A DNA stretch of 8,223 nucleotides from Verrucomicrobiota bacterium (GTDB taxonomy: Bacteria; Verrucomicrobiota; Verrucomicrobiia; Verrucomicrobiales; DEV007). Positions within the stretch are counted from its first letter, which is position 1; the number at the start of each line of letters is the position of its first letter. Location: the NCBI GenBank assembly GCA_027618625.1, contig JAQCER010000103.1, positions 1-8,223 on the forward strand, read 5' to 3'. The notes beneath the pieces were generated by a model that saw nothing but the letters and a program-made list of their open reading frames with translations, made no database searches and was not told the DNA's origin. This document shows, piece by piece, positions 1-5,030 of this stretch. The position numbers and the translations under genes were made by a program.

Positions 1-1
1 C

Positions 2-67
2 GAAAAAGTGTCCCGCGCCTTGCAAATGAAGCCTTTTGCCGCGTCTCGCTACGATCTTCATGAATAA
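2..67 (+). CDS. C-terminal tail of an upstream gene (partial)
   Basis: The second forward frame is open from the window edge to a TAA at 65-67 and ends in RALQMKPFAASRYDLHE. It reads more like ordinary protein than the competing first frame, which stops at 61-63 and is rich in Arg, Ser and Cys. The stop lies 16 nt before the next start codon, as expected for an upstream gene of the same operon. Only about 21 residues are visible, so no family can be named, and the choice of frame is a judgement from composition alone. Confidence 0.35.
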   Translation, partial: EKVSRALQMKPFAASRYDLHE

Positions 68-76
68 CCTAGGTTA
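65..76. repeat. 12-bp perfect palindrome before trmL
   Basis: TAACCTAGGTTA is perfectly self-complementary. It begins at the stop codon of the putative upstream gene and ends just before the Shine-Dalgarno-like GGCGGAG preceding the ATG at 84. It could be a small operator or simply chance; nothing else supports a function. Confidence 0.35.
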
Positions 77-83
77 GGCGGAG

Positions 84-581
84 ATGGTTCCTTTGCGTCC
101 AACCTTCCATGTGGTTCTTGTAGAGCCCGAGATTCCGCCGAACACCGGGAGTGTTGGGCGGCTTTGCCTGGGAACTGGGGCGCGATTGCATCTTGTCGGG
201 CCCCTCGGGTTTTCTCTGGATGACAGGACGGTGCGCCGTGCGGGCTTGGATTACTGGCAACAAGTCGATTGCCATCAATGGGAATCTCTTGAGGTGTTCT
301 TCGGTGCGCTGCCTACCGATGCGCGCACGTTTTTCCTTTCCACCAAGGCGACCCGCGCCCACTGGGATGTGAAATTTGAGCGCGGCGACTGGCTTTTCTT
401 CGGATGTGAGACACGTGGGTTGCCGGAATCCCTGCTTGAGCAGAATCAGGCATCGATGTTGCGGGTGCCCATGTGCAGGGACAGCACGCGAAGTCTCAAT
501 CTGGCTACTTCAGTAGCGATCGTCCTCTACGAGGGGTTGCGACAGATCGACGGCGGATCAGAGGGTAACCTAACTTGCTGA
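84..581 (+). CDS. trmL: tRNA (cytidine/uridine-34-2'-O)-methyltransferase, TrmL (YibK) family
   Basis: A cytoplasmic SPOUT-class methyltransferase expected to use S-adenosylmethionine to methylate the ribose 2'-OH of the wobble nucleotide (C34 or cmnm5U34) in leucine tRNAs, which supports accurate decoding. At 165 residues it is close to the family's usual size of about 155-160. The three knot motifs are in order: EPEIPPNTGS with N20 and R26 (motif 1), FGCETRGLP at 106-114 (motif 2), and RVPM followed by RSLNLATSVAIVLYE at 127-150 (motif 3, where the common LSNS appears as LATS). The ATG at 84 follows a close-set GGCGGAG and gives about eight residues before the conserved core, so a slightly later start is possible. 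It probably belongs with the gene ending at 67; no terminator is evident after it. Family assignment is firm; the exact tRNA substrate is inferred from the family. Confidence 0.93.
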   Translation: MVPLRPTFHVVLVEPEIPPNTGSVGRLCLGTGARLHLVGPLGFSLDDRTVRRAGLDYWQQVDCHQWESLEVFFGALPTDARTFFLSTKATRAHWDVKFERGDWLFFGCETRGLPESLLEQNQASMLRVPMCRDSTRSLNLATSVAIVLYEGLRQIDGGSEGNLTC

Positions 582-621
582 GGGCTCCGAAGTGACCGCG
601 AAAATTGACTGAATAATAGCC

Positions 622-651
622 TTGCAAAGAAGATGCGCGCTTTGCTAGGAT
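622..651 (+). promoter_or_regulatory. Sigma-70-type promoter with extended -10 for the AP2-domain gene
   Basis: TTGCAA at 622-627 (-35) is separated by 18 bp from TAGGAT at 646-651 (-10), which is preceded by TG (TGCTAGGAT, an extended -10). It sits in the gap after trmL and would give a leader of roughly 80 nt to the ATG at 737. A second -35-like TTGACT occurs at 605-610 but has no matching -10 at normal spacing. Assigned by eye only. Confidence 0.6.
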
Positions 652-670
652 CCGAAATTCAGCGCAACGT

Positions 671-692
671 GGGCTTGAGGTACCCGAAGCCC
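671..692 (+). other. Small hairpin in the 5' leader of the AP2-domain gene
   Basis: GGGCTT at 671-676 is complementary to AAGCCC at 687-692 around a 10-nt loop that itself contains the palindrome GGTACC. It lies between the predicted promoter and the start codon. It has no T-run, so it is not a terminator; any regulatory role is conjecture. Confidence 0.3.
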
Positions 693-736
693 CGGAAGAT
701 GAAACTCCTACCTTAAACACAGAAAGACCACCCATT

Positions 737-1333
737 ATGGCCCCAAGACCTAACTACGGTATCAGCCGGATCGAGCAGGAAGAGAAAAAGAACTTCGGCT
801 GGAATGTCCGAGTGACTTTTAACGGAAAAACGACTCATAAGTATTTTCCTGACAAATCATGTGGAGGGAAGAACAAAGCGTTAAAGCTTGCCCGGGAATT
901 CCGTGATGGTGCTGTAAAGAAATTGCCGAAAGCGAAGCAGGAAGCGGTATCACGCGCTCAGCGGAAAGTGAAAAAGAGCGGGGTCACCGGGGTTACTCAC
1001 GTAGTTTCGACTGCGGTAGGTGGTAAGTCATACGAATACTGGCAGGCGGCTTGGGATGACAACGATGGAGGCCGTCGTACGGCAAAGTTTTCGATCAGCC
1101 GTTATGGTAATAGGGAGGCTCTGGACTTGGCGGTTCAAGCGCGCAAGGACGCCTTGAAAGGAAAGTCTCCGAAGCGCCCGGGGCGAGCCGAAGTGTCAGC
1201 ATCAGCGAAGGCGGGCAAGAGCACCGCTGCGCCGACAAAGACAGCGGCACTGGGCAAAATCAAGAAGGTCGCAGCAGCAATGAGTACTTCTGCAGAGCCG
1301 AAAGATAAGAAAAAGAAGGGTGCCAGGAAGTAG
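737..1333 (+). CDS. Tandem AP2-like domain protein with histone-H1-like Lys/Ala-rich tail
   Basis: A basic 198-residue protein, probably nucleoid- or DNA-associated. Two diverged copies of a bacterial AP2/integrase-type DNA-binding fold are visible. Copy 1 spans about 8-62 (GISRIEQ, then GWNVRVTFNGK, then a helix rich in K, A and R). Copy 2 spans about 82-141 (SGVTGVTHV, then YWQAAWDD, GRRTAKFSISRYG and the helix EALDLAVQARKDALKG). Both share the G-[IV]-[ST]-x-[IV] start, a central W strand, a K/R-F strand and an A/L-rich C-terminal helix. Residues 142-198 are low-complexity, dominated by Lys, Ala, Ser, Pro and Thr, ending DKKKKGARK, as in histone-H1-like bacterial tails. It has its own promoter and terminator, so it is probably a single-gene unit. 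The ATG at 737 lacks a strong Shine-Dalgarno sequence. No signal peptide or membrane segment is seen. DNA binding is inferred from the fold and charge; target and role are unknown. Confidence 0.85.
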   Translation: MAPRPNYGISRIEQEEKKNFGWNVRVTFNGKTTHKYFPDKSCGGKNKALKLAREFRDGAVKKLPKAKQEAVSRAQRKVKKSGVTGVTHVVSTAVGGKSYEYWQAAWDDNDGGRRTAKFSISRYGNREALDLAVQARKDALKGKSPKRPGRAEVSASAKAGKSTAAPTKTAALGKIKKVAAAMSTSAEPKDKKKKGARK

Positions 1334-1387
1334 TCAACGAGAAATCAACGAGTGGTCGACGGGCCGCAAGAGTTTCCGAGTCATTTT

Positions 1388-1415
1388 CAAGAGGGCGCCA
1401 AGGGCGTCCCTCTTG
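1388..1415 (+). terminator. Hairpin terminator after the AP2-domain gene
   Basis: CAAGAGGG at 1388-1395 pairs perfectly with CCCTCTTG at 1408-1415, and the stem continues as CGCC/GGCG with one bulged T and a 3-nt loop. The following CGTTTCGG is only weakly T-rich, so termination may be partial. A TTTT immediately upstream (1384-1387) would give the weak A/T tract for the opposite strand. Confidence 0.6.
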
Positions 1416-1448
1416 CGTTTCGGGTGGCGTGTGCGAATTCTTTAAGCC

Positions 1449-2183
1449 GTGGCCAACTCACTGAACGCAACCGTCCCCCTAAAGAACCTGTCCGACGGCT
1501 TGCCATCTGATGGAAGCCTCGTGGCAAAGAATGTGGTTCAGTTCTTCAAGATCGGGAAGACCCGGATCAATGTTCTGAATAGTGTCAATGTGCATGTCCC
1601 CTCAGGGGAGCGGATATTTTTGTGCGGGGCTTCCGGTGCAGGGAAAACGACGCTTTTGTACGTGCTCGCTGGCCTGGAGAGGCCAGCGATGGGGCATGTG
1701 CTGGTGGGCGGGCTGTCGCTTTACGATTCCAGCCCAGCGGTGCAGGCACGCATCCGCAATGTTTTCCTCGGCTACGTGTTCCAGCACTTCAATCTGTTGC
1801 CGGAGCTGACAGCGCTTGAAAATGTAGCGCTTCCTTCCCAGATCGCCGGGAAGTTGGATCGAGATCGAGCGGCGGAGCTTTTGGATAAAGTCGGGCTCGG
1901 TCATCGTTTGCATCACCTGCCCGCCGAGTTGAGTGGGGGTGAGCAGCAACGCGTTGCAATTGCCCGGGCTCTGACCAATGAGCCACAGATTCTGTTTGCC
2001 GATGAGCCAACGGGAAACTTGGATCCGATTACGGGGAAAGAAGTGATGGAGCTTCTTCTCAACGTTACGGCGGAGGCTGGTAAGACCCTGGTGGTGGTGA
2101 CTCACGACCAGCATCTCGCTCAAATGGGGGATCGTTGCCTGACAATCCACGCTGGTTCCATTGTGGATTCGAACGGATCTTGA
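1449..2183 (+). CDS. lolD: ABC transporter ATP-binding protein, LolD (lipoprotein-releasing) family
   Basis: The ATPase subunit that, with LolC/LolE-type permeases, powers extraction of lipoproteins from the inner membrane for delivery to LolA. It is cytoplasmic and membrane-associated. All motifs are intact: Walker A GASGAGKT at 60-67, Q-loop Q112 in GYVFQHFNLLPELTALENV (typical of LolD/MacB-type ATPases), signature LSGGE at 161-165, Walker B ILFADEP at 181-187, D-loop NLD at 190-192 and switch H219. As drawn it starts at GTG 1449 (244 residues) with no good Shine-Dalgarno sequence. An in-frame GTG at 1521 follows GGAAG at 1512-1516 and would give a 220-residue protein beginning just before the conserved core, so the first 24 residues are doubtful. 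No permease gene lies beside it. The ABC ATPase call is certain; LolD rather than MacB or another exporter ATPase is likely but not proven. Confidence 0.85.
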   Translation: MANSLNATVPLKNLSDGLPSDGSLVAKNVVQFFKIGKTRINVLNSVNVHVPSGERIFLCGASGAGKTTLLYVLAGLERPAMGHVLVGGLSLYDSSPAVQARIRNVFLGYVFQHFNLLPELTALENVALPSQIAGKLDRDRAAELLDKVGLGHRLHHLPAELSGGEQQRVAIARALTNEPQILFADEPTGNLDPITGKEVMELLLNVTAEAGKTLVVVTHDQHLAQMGDRCLTIHAGSIVDSNGS

Positions 2184-2239
2184 TTCCTGCGGGGCGGAAG
2201 CCCTTGGAACGCGACAAGGAGTTGCTGATCATCAGAATT

Positions 2240-2255
2240 GGGCGATGATACGCCC
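2240..2255 (+). other. Short GC hairpin between lolD and ilvE
   Basis: GGGCG at 2240-2244 and CGCCC at 2251-2255 form a 5-bp stem with a 6-nt loop, followed by GAAAATT. It might be a weak terminator for lolD or a leader structure for ilvE. The stem is short and there is no T-run, so the call is tentative. The rest of this 94-nt gap shows no convincing promoter. Confidence 0.25.
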
Positions 2256-2277
2256 GAAAATTCAAATCTGTATCCAA

Positions 2278-3147
2278 ATGAAAATCTACATCGACGGCGA
2301 GTTCTACGAAAAAGAGAATGCTAAGGTTTCCGTATTTGACCATGGGCTACTCTACGGTGATGGGATTTTCGAGGGGATCCGTTTCTACAATGGCCGAGTC
2401 TTCCAGTTGGATGAGCACATTGATCGACTGTACGATTCGGCGAAGGCGATCTTATTGGAGATCAGTTTGACGCCACAGGAAATGATCCAGGCGGTGATCG
2501 ACACCATCCGGGCCAATGGGCTTACGGATGGATATGTGAGGCTGGTCGTGACCCGCGGCACGGGCGGACTGGGACTCAATCCGTATCTCTGTGAGAAGTC
2601 GTCGGTGATCATCATCGCATCGACCATTCAGCTGTATGCTAAAGAGAAGTATGAGAATGGACTGACCTTGGTGACATGTGCGACACGTCGAACGTGTCCG
2701 GCGGCATTGAGTCCTCAAGTGAAATCCTTGAACTACCTCAATAACGTGATGGCCAAAGTGGAAGCGATCCAGGGAGGTGGGGAAGAGGGAATCATGCTCA
2801 ACGAGCAGGGCTACGTGGCTGAATGTACTGGCGACAACATTTTTATAGTGAAGAATGGTCGCATCCTGACTCCGCCCGTTTCAGCAGGTGCCTTGGACGG
2901 GATTACCCGCCAGGTGGTAATCCGGATCTGCGCGGAGCTTGGGATTCCGCTCATCGAGCAACTGTTCGGCCGCTATGAGGTATTTACCGCGGATGAGTGT
3001 TTCCTGACTGGCACAGCGGCGGAGGTTATTGCTGCAGTGAAATTGGACGGGCGATGGATTGGAGATGGAAAGCCCGGAGCGATCACTCGCCAGTGTATCG
3101 CCCGTTTTCGTGAGCTGGCGACCACCACGGGGACGCCGATTGAATAA
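2278..3147 (+). CDS. ilvE: Branched-chain amino acid aminotransferase (class IV, PLP-dependent)
   Basis: Transfers the amino group between glutamate and the 2-oxo acids of Val, Leu and Ile, the last step of branched-chain amino acid synthesis; cytoplasmic. From the ATG at 2278 the protein is 289 residues, the usual size of the shorter IlvE group. It opens MKIYIDGEFY and SVFDHGLLYGDGIFEGIR (18-35). The predicted PLP-binding lysine is K149 in SPQVKSLNYLNNVMAK. The cofactor-contacting glutamate is E182 in AECTGDNIF, followed by GALDGITRQVV (204-214) and the C-terminal FLTGTAAEV (242-250). The frame stays open upstream to 2161, but the family start MKIYIDG favours 2278; an ATG at 2245 is the other option. 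No strong ribosome binding site is visible. D-amino-acid aminotransferase and aminodeoxychorismate lyase share the fold, but the NYLNNV and FEGIR signatures fit IlvE best. Confidence 0.9.
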   Translation: MKIYIDGEFYEKENAKVSVFDHGLLYGDGIFEGIRFYNGRVFQLDEHIDRLYDSAKAILLEISLTPQEMIQAVIDTIRANGLTDGYVRLVVTRGTGGLGLNPYLCEKSSVIIIASTIQLYAKEKYENGLTLVTCATRRTCPAALSPQVKSLNYLNNVMAKVEAIQGGGEEGIMLNEQGYVAECTGDNIFIVKNGRILTPPVSAGALDGITRQVVIRICAELGIPLIEQLFGRYEVFTADECFLTGTAAEVIAAVKLDGRWIGDGKPGAITRQCIARFRELATTTGTPIE

Positions 3148-3192
3148 GCGTCTGTTCGTTCGCAGCGGCGGAATGTGCGATTATTCCAGAAA

Positions 3193-3213
3193 CTGCGCAT
3201 TTGACCTGCGCAG
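3193..3213 (+). promoter_or_regulatory. Perfect 7-bp hairpin/dyad in the ilvE-mcsA gap
   Basis: CTGCGCA at 3193-3199 is exactly complementary to TGCGCAG at 3207-3213, with the 7-nt loop TTTGACC. The right arm is itself part of the 10-bp palindrome CCTGCGCAGG (3205-3214), and CTGCGCA recurs as a direct repeat with a 13-nt period. As RNA it is a stable leader hairpin; as DNA it could be an operator. There is no T-run after it, so it is a poor terminator. The loop holds a -35-like TTGACC but no -10 follows at normal distance. Confidence 0.45.
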
Positions 3214-3243
3214 GGGAGGCGATTTCGTGCGTATTGCGAGGAT

Positions 3244-3295
3244 TCCTGAACGTATTTCTTCTTGGGAATTCCTGATTTGTGTCTACCGTTCAGGA
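3244..3295 (+). promoter_or_regulatory. Long-range inverted repeat covering the mcsA ribosome-binding region
   Basis: TCCTGAACG at 3244-3252 is perfectly complementary to CGTTCAGGA at 3287-3295. The right arm ends in AGGA, the best Shine-Dalgarno-like sequence ahead of the mcsA ATG at 3309. A second copy of the left-arm core, ATTCCTGA at 3268-3275, can pair instead with TCAGGA at 3290-3295, giving two mutually exclusive hairpins. Either would occlude AGGA. The 13-nt gap between AGGA and the ATG is long, so its role as ribosome binding site is uncertain and the regulatory reading is inference. Confidence 0.35.
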
Positions 3296-3308
3296 TGACT
3301 TGCATGCT

Positions 3309-3881
3309 ATGAATTGCGATGTTTGCAAATCCAACGAAGCGACAGTGTTTCTGACCCAGATCGTCCAGGGTCAGATGCAGAAGGCAAACCTGTGCGAAGA
3401 GTGCGCCGGGAACAAGGGCGTCACTGATCCGACAGGATTCGCTTTAGCGGACTTGCTGGCGGGAATTGTGGCTGAGCAGAGGCAGGAGTCAGCACTCGTT
3501 TCCAAAGAAAAAGAGTGCCCCAGTTGCGGATTCACACAGGCAGATTTTAAGAAGGCCGGTAGGCTGGGCTGTAGTCATTGTTTTCAAGTGTTTGGCACGG
3601 GACTGGAAAGCTTGCTGAAAGCGATGCACAAAGGGACCCGCCATGTGGGCAAGGTGCCTTCTGGCGTGGCCAAGGCTCATGAGACGACGGGGCAGGTAGC
3701 CGAGATGCGCGCCCAACTCGACAGCGCCATTCGCGAGGAACGCTACGAAGACGCCGCAGCGTTGCGCGATAAGATCCAGAAGATGTCTGAACGTGGTTCC
3801 ACGACAGAGTCTCGTGCTGTGTCCGGCGCAAAGGCGAACTCGCTGCCAACGGACGAGAAACCTGAATCGGAGGCCCTCTGA
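3309..3881 (+). CDS. mcsA: McsA-like activator of protein arginine kinase (zinc-finger, UVR motif)
   Basis: In the family, McsA binds and activates the arginine kinase McsB and couples it to ClpC. With the ATG at 3309 the product has 190 residues. It opens like the family: MNCDVCKSNEATVFLTQI, with zinc-ligand pairs C3/C6 and C29/C32 (LCEEC). A second zinc module has C70/C73 (CPSC) and C88/C91 (CSHC) in the pattern CGFTQADFKKAGRLGC. A UVR motif, MRAQLDSAIREERYEDAAAL and onward, covers about 130-160, followed by a polar, probably disordered tail. A GTG at 3279 would add ten residues, MSTVQDDLHA, but the family start favours the ATG. The stop TGA (3879-3881) overlaps the GAGGA ribosome binding site of the next gene, which indicates coupled translation with mcsB. 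UVR proteins without a kinase partner exist, but the neighbours make McsA the clear choice. Confidence 0.92.
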   Translation: MNCDVCKSNEATVFLTQIVQGQMQKANLCEECAGNKGVTDPTGFALADLLAGIVAEQRQESALVSKEKECPSCGFTQADFKKAGRLGCSHCFQVFGTGLESLLKAMHKGTRHVGKVPSGVAKAHETTGQVAEMRAQLDSAIREERYEDAAALRDKIQKMSERGSTTESRAVSGAKANSLPTDEKPESEAL

Positions 3882-3884
3882 GGA
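3880..3884 (+). promoter_or_regulatory. Ribosome binding site of mcsB
   Basis: GAGGA lies 6 nt before the ATG at 3891 and shares bases with the mcsA stop codon. It is the best Shine-Dalgarno match in the operon and fixes the mcsB start. Confidence 0.75.
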
Positions 3885-3890
3885 ATAGCT

Positions 3891-5030
3891 ATGAAGTTTG
3901 CATCATTGTTAAAACAACCGGCAGACTGGATGGAAGTCACCGGCCCTCATGGCGATATCGTGATCACCAGTCGTGTGCGCCTTGCGCGCAATGTGGATGG
4001 CGTGCCATTTCCGGGATGGGCGCGCACAGAGGACCGCGTTGCCATTCTGGAGGATCTCAAGGCGAAAGTCGAATCGCTTGAGATGATGGGCGACGCCTTT
4101 TCGGAGGAACTGAGCAAGTTGACTCCGATTCGAAAGCAAGTGCTCGTCGAGCGTCACCTGATAAGCCGCGAGCATGCAGCAAAAGGTGCCGGCAGCGGGG
4201 CGGTGATGAATTCCGGCCAGACTCTGAGCGTGATGATCAATGAAGAAGACCACCTGCGCATGCAGGCGATTTTCCCTGGCCTCGATTTGAAGGGTGCTTT
4301 CGATGCGCTGGATGCGCTCGACACCGAGCTTGAGAAAGAGGTGAACTACGCTTTCGAAAGCCGATTCGGCTTTTTGACCGCATGTCCGACAAACTTAGGG
4401 ACGGGAATGCGGGCGTCGGCGATGCTGCATCTGCCAGGTCTGGTTCTGAGTGACCAGATCAATCAGGTCGTCCAAGCCGTCAACAAGATCGGGCTTGCAG
4501 TGCGTGGCCTTTATGGAGAGGGGACAGAGGCGCTTGCGAACCTGTTTCAAGTCTCAAACCAGCATACGCTTGGGGAGAAGGAGGGCGAGATCATCGCCCG
4601 CCTGGAGAAGGTGATTTTGCAGATTATCAATCACGAGCGGAATGCCCGGCAAAAGTTGCGCGAAGAAAACCCGGCCAAAGTGATGGACCATATCGGCCGG
4701 GCTTATGCGACGCTGCGGTTCTCGCATATTATCGAATCGAAGGAGGCGCTGAATCATCTTTCGATGCTGCGTCTTGGGATTGATATGGAACTGCTGCCGA
4801 AGAAATGGGCGATGTGCGTAGATTCTCTTTTGATGGAAATCCAGCCCGCGCACCTTCAAATCAGGGCAAAAGGGAAACTTTCCGCGATCGAGCGTGACAC
4901 TCTTCGTGCCGAAATCCTGCGTGATCAGTTGAAAAGCCTTCCAGAGCCTGATATCTTTACCAAGGATGAGCAGGTGTCATCGGAAGGTGAAGATTTGCAA
5001 CCTCCTGAATCCGAATTAGATGATGAATAA
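3891..5030 (+). CDS. mcsB: Protein arginine kinase McsB
   Basis: Phosphorylates arginine side chains of proteins using ATP, marking them for ClpCP; cytoplasmic, related to creatine and arginine kinases. The 379 residues compare with about 360 in Firmicutes. Visible motifs: IVITSRVRLARNVDGVPFP at 23-41 (nucleotide-binding arginines), INEEDHLRMQ at 116-125 (E119 matching Bacillus E121), FLTACPTNLGTGMRASAMLH at 161-180 (C165 matching C167), RGLYGEGTEALANLFQVSNQ at 205-224 (E210 matching E212), and the phosphoarginine-sensing RDxxRA motif as R335-D336-T-L-R339-A340. The constant offset of two from Bacillus numbering supports the alignment; those reference positions are from memory. The last 20 or so residues form an acidic, low-complexity tail (ending ESELDDE) that runs into the next gene, overlapping the clpC start by 11 nt. 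Small-molecule guanidino kinases are excluded by RDxxRA and by the mcsA-clpC context. Confidence 0.96.
   Translation: MKFASLLKQPADWMEVTGPHGDIVITSRVRLARNVDGVPFPGWARTEDRVAILEDLKAKVESLEMMGDAFSEELSKLTPIRKQVLVERHLISREHAAKGAGSGAVMNSGQTLSVMINEEDHLRMQAIFPGLDLKGAFDALDALDTELEKEVNYAFESRFGFLTACPTNLGTGMRASAMLHLPGLVLSDQINQVVQAVNKIGLAVRGLYGEGTEALANLFQVSNQHTLGEKEGEIIARLEKVILQIINHERNARQKLREENPAKVMDHIGRAYATLRFSHIIESKEALNHLSMLRLGIDMELLPKKWAMCVDSLLMEIQPAHLQIRAKGKLSAIERDTLRAEILRDQLKSLPEPDIFTKDEQVSSEGEDLQPPESELDDE

Noticed and set aside
605..633. TTGACT as -35 for the AP2-domain gene
   Set aside because: The hexamer at 17 bp spacing is AGAAGA, not a -10. The TTGCAA/TAGGAT pair with extended TG downstream is better.
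505..735. Minus-strand open frame of 76 codons across the trmL-AP2 gap
   Set aside because: It overlaps the end of trmL and the forward promoter, and the product is Ser/Arg-rich without a family resemblance.
1602..2150. Long minus-strand open frame (182 codons) inside lolD
   Set aside because: It is antisense to a gene with all ABC motifs intact, has no recognisable domains, and its composition is that of a complementary shadow.
3200..3206. TTTGACC resembling a CtsR heptad upstream of mcsA
   Set aside because: A CtsR box needs two heptads in direct repeat with 3-nt spacing; the following bases (TGC then GCAGGGG) do not match, and no ctsR gene is present. Also no CIRCE-type TTAGCACTC repeat is seen.
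3201..3229. TTGACC as the -35 of a promoter for mcsA
   Set aside because: At 16-19 bp spacing the sequence is TTTCGTGCG, with no resemblance to a -10; the hexamer lies in a hairpin loop.
3059..3298. Forward open frame of 79 codons bridging ilvE and mcsA
   Set aside because: It starts inside ilvE out of frame, has no ribosome binding site or recognisable domain, and crosses the structured leader.
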